NCBI GenBank assembly: GCA_047639575.1
Contig: JBLIOB010000060.1
Location: 1-17,995 of the forward strand
Source of the DNA: JBLIOB01 sp047639575
GTDB taxonomy: Bacteria; Bacteroidota; Bacteroidia; Flavobacteriales_D; Parvicellaceae
Direction of reading: 5' to 3'
DNA: 17,995 bases
Of this stretch, positions 10,401 to 16,066 are shown piece by piece. Within the stretch, counting starts at the first letter, position 1. Each line of letters opens with the position of its first letter. A program made the translations under genes and the position numbers. Below the pieces are notes generated by a model. It searched no databases and was not told the origin of the DNA. It worked only from the letters and a program-made list of their open reading frames with translations.

Positions 10401-10800
10401 ATCGGACTTCCCATTTTTTCAAATTCCAGACGCGATCGTATGGAATGGACAGGTCGGAGTTGGTTGTAGCGTCTAGACGAAGCGGTCCAGGGTAATAAGC
10501 AGTTTTATCACCGTAATATTCTATGGCCGAATGTAAAATGGAGTCATTTTCTAATCCACCAGCCCAAATTGCTCCTGAAAATAAAGTTGACGCAGTGTCT
10601 ATGCTGTTTTCATTAAAATAAGTTGTTTGCCCAGTATGATCATAGGACCAAATCATTCCAGAATTGGTGATTCTGGCTTTTACATTGTTGACATCTAAAA
10701 TTCCGTTCCCTGTTGGTCTAAGCACAGGGTTTTGACCATATACCAAGGCAATAGAGACAATTCCAATTAATATGATTAAGACTTTCTTCATTAATTTCAT
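7426..10800 (-). CDS. Large secreted T9SS cargo protein with PKD-like domain (paralogue 1 of tandem pair)
   Basis: A ~1,124-aa protein. I chose ATG 10800 (MKLMKKVLIILIG); ATG 10791 (MKKVLIILIGIVSIALVYGQ) is equally plausible, and ATG 10833 would put charged sequence before the signal peptide. Domain order matches the downstream gene: signal peptide, Asp-rich N-terminal region (DENGDGIYDPNSGDYPEFD, GCSEDDYVECDVPRGLG, ADGKDNDYDNVTDETDE), PKD-like domain (CSWDFGDGGSSS, ~residue 535), long C-terminal module (RLIPQWGIAV, WFPGYAVNVETGERLNIAF, WGGKHMIYVFGN) and a T9SS type A sorting domain (VYPNPSNVEATIQF ... MNGKIV ... AGVYIYYL). By eye, identity to the paralogue is around half in the best blocks and lower near the ends. 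It is the first gene of the pair and diverges from dnaG. Function is unknown; an adhesive or structural surface role is inference. Confidence 0.92.
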   Translation of the reverse strand: MKLMKKVLIILIGIVSIALVYGQNPVLRPTGNGILDVNNVKARITNSGMIWSYDHTGQTTYFNENSIDTASTLFSGAIWAGGLENDSILHSAIEYYGDKTAYYPGPLRLDATTNSDLSIPYDRVWNLKKWEVRLFREWFNGNIPNSENYSIPEAILTYPGNGNASLGFASQLAPFHDENGDGIYDPNSGDYPEFDLDNLLSCDAPKLHGDQCIYWIMNDVGYNNLGIGTPIGIELHCQAFAFIGSESVSNSTFYSFDIINRSNIDYTEFYLGKWMDTDIGCSEDDYVECDVPRGLGFSYNADSNDNDGCNGAIGYDFNPPAFGFDFVKGPISNADGKDNDYDNVTDETDERMSMSAFKYRTPWSGGIGGGWNPTYDHHFYGYMTGRHLDSSLFVYGGTGHLSDPSATSTITTHQFPGASDTLNWFCTGGIDPGYGVWGEFEEGNPKGDRRIIGSIGPFDLNTGDTLKSTSALIWSRDIAGGHLGSKAKIRLTSDTIQTFTDNCFDEGCIPPVADFEWTNENGNYIFAPLLSNVTCSWDFGDGGSSSSVFGQHEFLEEDFATVCLTATNSCGSSSKCLSIYIKIKSPNTVSFPVQRIEGKGNDGWSLEIEDSCFLQLANGSNFIHNPTYKGGHSPISIEMINNDNVTPGTYVFKMNHSDIGAGWWMYRIGGTDTILSDVAFGTYARQLIPQWGIAVRLNSYQYSNPYSSVVYTEPISFDVEYDDPSKKWLNFIEDVDGSHSQNWIRSGTVRSNCDFSTFPEFTDDPCRFLDYIGIDNEESYEDVLEGKFSPYRLVSKRTQNSIAGVDFQSSISSKDLDFLQSIDIVLTSNQSLWSRCPVIENQNDETRAMGGVKKQYARSGNSVDKNGLQDGSGTGMSWFPGYAVNVETGERLNIAFGEDSDTPANNGTDMIWNPTSYISAGSYESVVWGGKHMIYVFGNEQDYPGMPSQNGNYDEGAHAQSDFINGSASDRHRFWRSCMWVGMPVLQHGHSLLETDARIKIRVKKPLEDFGFTLSDTINGTHPLYHVFIDTLDYCAEQTWNSLASTVYPNPSNVEATIQFQNEVLEEMTLYVVDMNGKIVDQQASNCIQFKVNTSRLEAGVYIYYLKNPDGSKIDTGRIVVTNP

Positions 10801-10915
10801 TTCTAAGATGGAATATGTTTCGTTCAAACGCAAAATATGTGTAACTAAGTTGGCTGAATAATTACAAGTCTAAAGGGTGTTTCTTGATAAGAAAAAATAA
10901 ATTTTGCACAAAATG

Positions 10916-10947
10916 AAGTCCTTCCCTCAGGGATGGATTTAGGATGG
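10916..10947 (+). repeat. REP-like palindromic repeat, copy 1, upstream of dnaG
   Basis: A 32-bp block identical at 30 of 32 positions to positions 16838-16869. It contains an imperfect 8-bp palindrome (TCCTTCCC-TCA-GGGATGGA, 10919-10937, one T/T mismatch) followed by ATTTAGGATGG. It ends 30 bp before the dnaG start and may lie in the dnaG 5' leader. An ATG inside the repeat (10933) is in frame with dnaG, so an over-long dnaG model would translate repeat sequence. Confidence 0.75.
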
Positions 10948-10977
10948 ACCAATAGTACTATCTTTACCCTCCCAATG

Positions 10978-12999
10978 ATGATTCCTAAAGATATAATTGA
11001 TAACATCTTCGAGACCGCTCGGATTGAAGAGGTGATCGGGGAATTCGTTAATCTGAAGAAATCTGGGTCGAATTACAAGGGGTTAAGTCCGTTTGTAAAC
11101 GAGAAGTCACCCTCTTTTATGGTGTCTCCAGCCAAAGGGATTTTTAAAGATTTTAGTTCTGGAAAAGGCGGAAACGTGGTTTCCTTTTTGATGGAGCATG
11201 AAAGTTTCTCTTATCCTGAAGCTTTAAAATGGTTAGGTAAATACTATAACATCGAGATTCCTGAAAGGGAAATGACCGAAGAGGAAAAGTCTAAGCTGGA
11301 TGAAAGAGAATCCCTTTTTATTGCCAATGGTTTTGCGCAACAATTCTTTACCGAACAGTTCGAGACCAAAGAAGGAAAAGCAATTGGATTAAGCTATTTC
11401 ATCGAAAGAGGTTATCGAGATGATATCATTAAGAAATTTGAACTTGGATATTCTCCAGATGTTCGAGATGGAATTATTAAGGCTTCGAAAGCGGCTGGAC
11501 ATAAGCCAACTTTCTTCGAGAAACTAGGCTTAATTAAGTCAAACGATAAGGGAGATAAATTTGATTTCTTTAGAGGACGGGTTATTTTTCCAATTCATAA
11601 CATCACTGGTAAAGTGCTTGGTTTTGGAGGGAGAACACTTCGTTCTGATAAGAAGACAGCAAAGTACTTCAACTCTCCAGAGAGTCCTATTTACCATAAG
11701 TCGGATGTGCTTTATGGGATCTACTTTGCCCGTAAGGACATGATGAATAAAGACAACTGTTTCCTTGTTGAAGGATATACAGATGTTATTTCATTACACC
11801 AGGCCGGAATCGAGAATGTTGTTGCATCGTCAGGTACAGCATTGACCAATGGTCAGATTAGATTAATAAAAAGATTTACGCCCAACATTACTATTCTTTA
11901 TGATGGGGATGCGGCAGGAATAAGAGCTTCATTTAGAGGGATTGATTTAATCTTAGAGGAAGGAATGAACGTAAAAGTCGTTCTATTCCCAGATGGAGAA
12001 GATCCAGATTCTTATTCTCATAGCGTTTCGTCTACAGAGTTTGAAACGTATTTAGAAGAAAATTCCAAGGATTTTATTTCCTTTAAAACAGATTTACTTT
12101 TAGCGGACACGGATGGAGATCCGATTAAAAAGGCAAAATTAATTCGAGAAATTGTTACTTCGATCGCGTTAGTACCAGATCAAATTTCTCAATCGGTTTA
12201 CATCAAACAATCAAGTCAGCAGTTCGAGATTGCAGAGCAAACATTGATCAATGAATTAAATAAGATCAAGCGAAGTAATCAAAAAAATGATCGAAAAGAT
12301 CGAAAGGAATGGAGCCCTCCTGCTGAGGATGAAGAACCGGATTTAGTAGACTTATTTATTGGGCCAGATACAGGTGCTGAAAAAGCTCCAGCTAAAGAGA
12401 CCAATTTAGATCATCAGGAATTAGACGTTGTTAGGCTCCTGTTAATGTACGGCACATTCGGAGTGCAATTTGATGACGAAGAAGAAAAGAAAGAAGAGAA
12501 TAAAGCTACCACAGAAGTGACAGCCGAGGAAGAGGAAGTTGCCAACGAAATGCCGGTAGTTCAGTACATTTTGGAGGAACTCGAAGCGGATGAAATAATA
12601 CTGATTAACCCAATTGCCAAATTAATCATTGATGAATTTACAACGGCCGCGGCCGATGGAATTATTCCGGACGCTAAGCATTTTGTAAATCATGAGAATC
12701 AAGAAATCAGCTCAATGGCTGTAAACCTGACTGCAGATCAGTATTACTTAAGTGAGAATTGGACAGAGAAGCATCAAATTTATCCAGAAACGGAAGAGAT
12801 GAGGTTGCAACGTGCAGTGGAAGAATCTGTATGGATGTATAAACTGCGAAGAGTTCGTTTAACTAAAAATGAGTTGGAAGACAAACTGAAAACTCCACTT
12901 TCTGTAGATGAACAAACCGAGATCATGCAAAGCATTATGAAATATACAGAGATCATTCGAGTTCTTTCTGACCGTCTGAATATTGTTGTTTCGAAGTAA
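10978..12999 (+). CDS. dnaG: DNA primase DnaG with degenerate CHC2 zinc-finger region
   Basis: Synthesises RNA primers for replication at the fork with the replicative helicase. The start is ATG 10978 (MIPKDIIDNIFETARIEEVI); an adjacent ATG at 10975 is equivalent, and ATG 10933 lies inside a repeat. Length is 673 aa. The N-terminal fold is clear (YKGLSPFVNEKSPSFMVSPA, then GIFKDFSSGKGGNVVSF), but all four zinc ligands of the CHC2 finger are replaced: S37, V40, D58 and S61, where the classical protein has C, H, C, C. The catalytic core is intact: RGRVIFPIHN and GFGGR (~199-219), Toprim EGYTD with E265, ILYDGDAAG with D309/D311, and GEDPDSY. The C-terminal helicase-interaction region follows a charged, Glu/Lys-rich linker (EEEKKEEN, EEEEVANE). 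I recall similar ligand loss in other flavobacterial DnaGs, so this is probably a clade trait, not a defect. Confidence 0.95.
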   Translation: MIPKDIIDNIFETARIEEVIGEFVNLKKSGSNYKGLSPFVNEKSPSFMVSPAKGIFKDFSSGKGGNVVSFLMEHESFSYPEALKWLGKYYNIEIPEREMTEEEKSKLDERESLFIANGFAQQFFTEQFETKEGKAIGLSYFIERGYRDDIIKKFELGYSPDVRDGIIKASKAAGHKPTFFEKLGLIKSNDKGDKFDFFRGRVIFPIHNITGKVLGFGGRTLRSDKKTAKYFNSPESPIYHKSDVLYGIYFARKDMMNKDNCFLVEGYTDVISLHQAGIENVVASSGTALTNGQIRLIKRFTPNITILYDGDAAGIRASFRGIDLILEEGMNVKVVLFPDGEDPDSYSHSVSSTEFETYLEENSKDFISFKTDLLLADTDGDPIKKAKLIREIVTSIALVPDQISQSVYIKQSSQQFEIAEQTLINELNKIKRSNQKNDRKDRKEWSPPAEDEEPDLVDLFIGPDTGAEKAPAKETNLDHQELDVVRLLLMYGTFGVQFDDEEEKKEENKATTEVTAEEEEVANEMPVVQYILEELEADEIILINPIAKLIIDEFTTAAADGIIPDAKHFVNHENQEISSMAVNLTADQYYLSENWTEKHQIYPETEEMRLQRAVEESVWMYKLRRVRLTKNELEDKLKTPLSVDEQTEIMQSIMKYTEIIRVLSDRLNIVVSK

Positions 13000-13033
13000 T
13001 AGGAGGTTAGATGTTTGGTGACCGATGTTAGAA

Positions 13034-13100
13034 GTTTTCTTGTCAAGCCCATTTTTCGAAAGTGATGCTTTCTCATTTTTCCCTACAGAGGCAAGAAAAC
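13034..13100 (+). repeat. Inverted-end repeat element, short copy C
   Basis: A 67-bp element bounded by perfect 9-bp inverted ends, GTTTTCTTG (13034-13042) and CAAGAAAAC (13092-13100). Its interior (TTTTTCGAAAGT ... CTTTCTCATTT) matches the elements at 16585-16675 and 16724-16815, but it lacks their ~25-bp CTTCGGTCTTCGG portion. The inner hairpin GAAAGT-GAT-GCTTTC is kept. It lies 35 bp after the dnaG stop, in the convergent dnaG/trpS gap. Confidence 0.65.
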
Positions 13101-13165
13101 AGAATTTTCGATTGTAGAATTACGATTTTAACTTTCTTGTTCCAATGAACCATTTTGTCCCCTTC

Positions 13166-13197
13166 GCCTCGGAAATCCGAGGCTCTTCCCCTAAGAG
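13166..13197. repeat. Two abutting hairpins in dnaG-trpS gap
   Basis: GCCTCGGAAATCCGAGGC (13166-13183) is a perfect 8-bp inverted repeat with a 2-nt centre. It is directly followed by CTCTT-CCCCT-AAGAG (13183-13197). These lie between convergent dnaG and trpS, so they could end transcription from either side. No U-tract follows on either strand, so I call them structured repeats and not a canonical terminator. Confidence 0.5.
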
Positions 13198-13228
13198 GAA
13201 ATGGTTGGTTTGTAAAATTACTTCTTTG

Positions 13229-13273
13229 TTCTATTGATCGGTGTTCCAATGATCGATATTCTATTGTTCCCTT
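13229..13273. repeat. 15-bp tandem repeat, three units, abutting trpS stop
   Basis: Three 15-bp units are visible: TTCTATTGATCGGTG, TTCCAATGATCGATA and TTCTATTGTTCCCTT. They share TTCYAWTG at their 5' ends and GATCG in the first two. The last unit runs into the trpS stop codon (13272-13274). Such degenerate GAACAATCGAT-like runs occur between genes in flavobacteria as I recall; their role is unknown. Confidence 0.55.
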
Positions 13274-14243
13274 AGTATCCAACAACTCCTCGCACTCTCT
13301 TAAGTGTTGCTGTAGCAACCGCTCGAGCTTTTTCTGCACCGATAGCTAGCACTTCGTCTAGCTCACTTCGGTTTTCCATGTAGTAGTTGAACTTTTCTCT
13401 TTCAGTAGAAAATTTCTCCAAAATAGCGTTGGTCAAATCCAATTTCGCATGGCCCCATCCGTATCCGCCAGCAGCCAATTTTGCCTTTAGTTCATCAGCT
13501 TTTTCAGGCGAAACCAGCTTATATAATTCAAAAACAGCGGTCCCATCAGCTTCCTTAGGGTCTTCCAAAGCCGAATCATCAGTAACGACTTTCTTGTTGA
13601 TGGATTTTCTTAATTGCTTTTCTGGAAGAAAAATATTGATAAAATTGTCTCTTGACTTACTCATTTTTTCTCCATCTGTTCCAGGTACCAGCATTGTTTC
13701 TTTTTGAAGAATCGCTTCCGGTAGAACTAAAGTCTTTGTATTAGTAGCGTTGTTGAATCTTGAAGCAACGTCTCTAGACATTTCAACGTGCTGTACCTGA
13801 TCTTTACCTACAGGAACTTGTTCAGCATCATACAAAACAATATCTGCCGCCATCAACATTGGGTACGTAAATAATCCACCATTTACATCTTCTAATCGAT
13901 CGGATTTATCTTTAAAAGAATGGGCTAGCTGCAGTCTTGAAAAAGGAAAGAAGCAATTTAAGTACCAGGTCAACTCAGTCACTTCTGGCACATCACTTTG
14001 TCTATAGAACACGGTTTTTTCAGGATCTAGTCCGAACGCTAACCAAGTGGCTGCAACAGAATATGTGTTTTCTCTTAAAAGCGCTCCGTCTTTTATTTGA
14101 GTTAGTGAATGCAAATCGGCAATAAATAAAAACGAGTCGTTCGAAGGATCGTTTGCCATTTCAATTGCTGGGATAATCGCACCTAATAAATTTCCTAAAT
14201 GAGGAACTCCTGTACTTTGTATTCCGGTTAAAATTCTAGCCAT
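13272..14243 (-). CDS. trpS: Tryptophan--tRNA ligase (TrpRS)
   Basis: A class I aminoacyl-tRNA synthetase that charges tRNA-Trp in the cytoplasm. The length, 323 aa, is normal for bacterial TrpRS. The ATP-binding signature of HIGH type is TGVPHLGN (residues 11-18) and the KMSKS loop is GEKMSKSRDN (KMSKS at 193-197). Other typical TrpRS segments are SDVPEVTELTWYLNC, AHSFKDKSDR, PMLMAADIVLYDAEQVPVGK and the C-terminal TLKRVRGVVGY. It is transcribed toward dnaG and its stop lies in a 15-bp tandem repeat. It diverges from the plsC-like gene with ~100 bp between start codons. No T-box or leader peptide is visible upstream. Identification is secure. Confidence 0.97.
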   Translation of the reverse strand: MARILTGIQSTGVPHLGNLLGAIIPAIEMANDPSNDSFLFIADLHSLTQIKDGALLRENTYSVAATWLAFGLDPEKTVFYRQSDVPEVTELTWYLNCFFPFSRLQLAHSFKDKSDRLEDVNGGLFTYPMLMAADIVLYDAEQVPVGKDQVQHVEMSRDVASRFNNATNTKTLVLPEAILQKETMLVPGTDGEKMSKSRDNFINIFLPEKQLRKSINKKVVTDDSALEDPKEADGTAVFELYKLVSPEKADELKAKLAAGGYGWGHAKLDLTNAILEKFSTEREKFNYYMENRSELDEVLAIGAEKARAVATATLKRVRGVVGY

Positions 14244-14331
14244 TCTTTTATTCTATTCGGGTAAAATTAGCAATTTGCGTTTGAATCGATCCTTACTGTT
14301 CCGTTTTAAATCGCTAGAAGACTTAAATTTT

Positions 14332-14339
14332 TACCTTTG
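14332..14339 (+). promoter_or_regulatory. Bacteroidota-type -7 element (TAnnTTTG) for plsC-gatC
   Basis: TACCTTTG fits the TAnnTTTG -7 consensus used by the Bacteroidota primary sigma factor. It ends 7 bp before the ATG at 14347, so transcription would start at or very near the start codon. No clear TTG -33 element is seen at the usual distance, which lowers confidence. Confidence 0.45.
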
Positions 14340-14346
14340 CCCGCTT

Positions 14347-15087
14347 ATGCGCTATTTATTAGCTCCTTTCAGGTTTTTATTCAAGGTCCATTTTGCCGCA
14401 ACATTTGTGTTGACGACATTGTTTTTGTCGCCCTTTTTTTTAATTGCAACGCAAATGAAAAATGGGTTTAAATATGGATTCACGTGGCGAAGAATTTGGT
14501 CTAGAGCTATGGAGTACGCATGTTTGGTCCCGTTAAAGATTAAAGGGAAAGAAAATTTCCCAGATGGTCCTTACGTTGTAGTGGCAAATCACGGATCATA
14601 TTTAGATATCATTCTATTTTATGGGGTTGTTCCAGATCATTTCCGGTTTTTAGGAAAAGCAGAAATTTTAAAATGGCCAATCATTAACCTTATATTCAAG
14701 CAAATGGATATACCAGTGGAAAGAAGTCACCGGGGTAAATCATATAAAGCTTTAGGACTGTGTGGAGATGCAATTGATGAAGGGTATTCAATTATAATAT
14801 TCCCTGAAGGTGGTTGGGATCCAAAAATTCATGGATTGCAACGATTTAAAAACGGAGCATTTAAGTTGGCTATAGAAAAACAGGTGCCAATTGTGCCTAT
14901 CTCGTTTGTTACGAATCGAAAGCTGTTTTGTGATCATACTGATCTATTTTTCAATGGTCAGCCAGGAATTTCGAAAGTAGTTGTACATCCAACTATTGAA
15001 ACAAAAGGGAAAACCGCTTCTGATTTAGTATCTTTGAGGCAGCAAGCATTTGAAATCATTAATTCAGAATTGCCAGATGATTATTGA
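14347..15087 (+). CDS. 1-acyl-sn-glycerol-3-phosphate acyltransferase-like protein (PlsC family)
   Basis: A membrane-bound acyltransferase, expected to acylate lysophosphatidic acid to phosphatidic acid in phospholipid synthesis. I chose ATG 14347 (246 aa, usual PlsC length); a TTG extension to 14275 would run across the promoter element. A hydrophobic segment at ~12-36 is the likely membrane anchor. Motifs are block I NHGSYLD (81-87, catalytic H82 and D87), block II FLGKAEILKWPIINLIFKQM ... IPVER, block III FPEGGWD (152-158, where FPEGTRS is more usual) and block IV VPIVPISF (180-187). The variant block III means another lysophospholipid or aminolipid O-acyltransferase substrate is possible. 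The 3' end overlaps gatC by 11 bp, which implies one transcript. Confidence 0.88.
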   Translation: MRYLLAPFRFLFKVHFAATFVLTTLFLSPFFLIATQMKNGFKYGFTWRRIWSRAMEYACLVPLKIKGKENFPDGPYVVVANHGSYLDIILFYGVVPDHFRFLGKAEILKWPIINLIFKQMDIPVERSHRGKSYKALGLCGDAIDEGYSIIIFPEGGWDPKIHGLQRFKNGAFKLAIEKQVPIVPISFVTNRKLFCDHTDLFFNGQPGISKVVVHPTIETKGKTASDLVSLRQQAFEIINSELPDDY

Positions 15088-15367
15088 CGATAAAATAGTA
15101 GATAAAATTGCCACCCTTTCAAAGTTGAAATTTGAAGGTGAGGCTAAAGAGAATATGAAAGCCGACATGAATAAGATGTTGGACTTCGTTAGTAAGCTCG
15201 ATGAAATTGATACGGAAGGAATTGAACCTTTAGTCTATATGACGGATGAGGTAAATGTTCTTCGAGAAGATGATGCATATAACCCTATTACTCAGAAGGA
15301 AGGGTTGAAAAACGCTCCGAAAAAAGATTCTGATTATTTCCGAGTACCTAAAGTTCTATCGAAATAA
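15077..15367 (+). CDS. gatC: Asp-tRNA(Asn)/Glu-tRNA(Gln) amidotransferase subunit C
   Basis: The small subunit of GatCAB, which converts misacylated Glu-tRNA(Gln) and/or Asp-tRNA(Asn) to the correct amide form; GatC is thought to stabilise GatA-GatB contact. ATG 15077 gives 96 aa, the family norm. An in-frame ATG at 15050 lies further inside plsC and adds non-family residues. Family features are the N-terminal helix VDKIATLSKLKFEGE, then MLDFVSKLDEIDTEGIEPL, LREDD and the C-terminal FRVPKVL. It overlaps plsC by 11 bp. Its last 12 bp overlap the end of the HAD phosphatase gene on the other strand. gatA and gatB are not in this window. Confidence 0.93.
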   Translation: MIIDDKIVDKIATLSKLKFEGEAKENMKADMNKMLDFVSKLDEIDTEGIEPLVYMTDEVNVLREDDAYNPITQKEGLKNAPKKDSDYFRVPKVLSK

Positions 15368-16021
15368 ATCCACTATCTGCTGACACGTAATTGAGCTAAA
15401 ATTCTCAAAGCAATGTTCAGCCCCTTTAGATTTTAAATAATTAATTTTATGACCGATCCCAACAAAGTTGAGGTCCATGTTTTTGGCTGTTTTTAAATCC
15501 CAAATGCCATCTCCGAAAGAAACTATAGTTGGTTCATCCGCTACATTAAACCTGCTTTTTGCTCTAGCAATTCCACTATATAAGATCTCTTCTCGAGAAT
15601 CTCCATCCTGAGCAGTTGCTAGGAGGTTCACATCATAATTGATGTTTACTTTATTGAGTTTTTCAATTGCCAAGGAATAAAAAGAGCCTGTAGCAAAGCA
15701 ATAAGGAATATTGTTGTCGGTCACAAACTTTAAGAAATTACTTGCTCCAGAAACTTGATTAGCGGTTGGCTTATCCATGTAGTGAGCCATAACGCGCTGC
15801 TCGATATCTTGCATATCGATTTCATTTGGAATAACTCCACGAGATTTTTCAAAATGAAATTTAGAAATTGCGCTATCCGTTACGTGAGGATAAATTTCGG
15901 GATTGGTAAGGGGAACATCAATTCCTAAATCCGCCATTCCAGAAACGAAACTATCTATATGACTTGTTTCACTTTCTGTTAATGTGCCGTCAATGTCGAA
16001 AATGAGAAGAGAGTTCTTCAT
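15356..16021 (-). CDS. HAD-superfamily phosphatase (phosphoglycolate phosphatase/beta-phosphoglucomutase-like)
   Basis: A 221-aa haloacid-dehalogenase-type hydrolase. Motif I is FDIDGT (nucleophile D9, acid/base D11), motif II is in CFATGS, and motif IV is SFGDGIWD, supplying Mg-binding aspartates. The helical cap lies between motifs I and II (~15-90), as in subfamily I enzymes that act on small sugar or glycolate phosphates. The substrate cannot be told from sequence. It lies 36 bp after the bacilliredoxin gene on the same strand, with a palindrome at that junction. Its stop codon lies inside the end of gatC, so no stand-alone terminator fits between the two. Confidence 0.88.
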   Translation of the reverse strand: MKNSLLIFDIDGTLTESETSHIDSFVSGMADLGIDVPLTNPEIYPHVTDSAISKFHFEKSRGVIPNEIDMQDIEQRVMAHYMDKPTANQVSGASNFLKFVTDNNIPYCFATGSFYSLAIEKLNKVNINYDVNLLATAQDGDSREEILYSGIARAKSRFNVADEPTIVSFGDGIWDLKTAKNMDLNFVGIGHKINYLKSKGAEHCFENFSSITCQQIVDLFR

Positions 16022-16048
16022 TTCGAATAGGACTTTATGGTTAGAGAA

Positions 16049-16066
16049 TTCTGCTAATTAGCAGAA
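16049..16066 (-). terminator. Palindrome over the bacilliredoxin stop codon, possible attenuator
   Basis: TTCTGCTAATTAGCAGAA is a perfect 18-bp palindrome that includes the last sense codons and stop of the bacilliredoxin gene. As RNA it would form a 7-bp stem with an AAUU loop, followed by a pyrimidine-leaning stretch (TTCTCTAACC) but no strong U-tract. It could partly terminate transcription before the HAD gene, protect mRNA ends, or bind a dimeric protein. Confidence 0.4.

Noticed and set aside
10898..10906. TAAATTTTG as a dnaG promoter -7 element
   Set aside because: One base too long for TAnnTTTG and no TTG at the right distance upstream.
10933..10977. N-terminal extension of DnaG from ATG 10933
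   Set aside because: The start codon lies inside a REP-like repeat, and the added residues do not resemble DnaG, which begins at MIPKDIID.
13034..13273. CRISPR array in the dnaG-trpS gap
   Set aside because: Repeats are palindromic, unequal or directly abutting, without regular unique spacers, and no cas genes are present.
13073..13339. 88-aa open frame on the - strand at the trpS end
   Set aside because: It overlaps trpS in another frame and its RSLEHRSIEQRS pattern is just the 15-bp tandem repeat translated.
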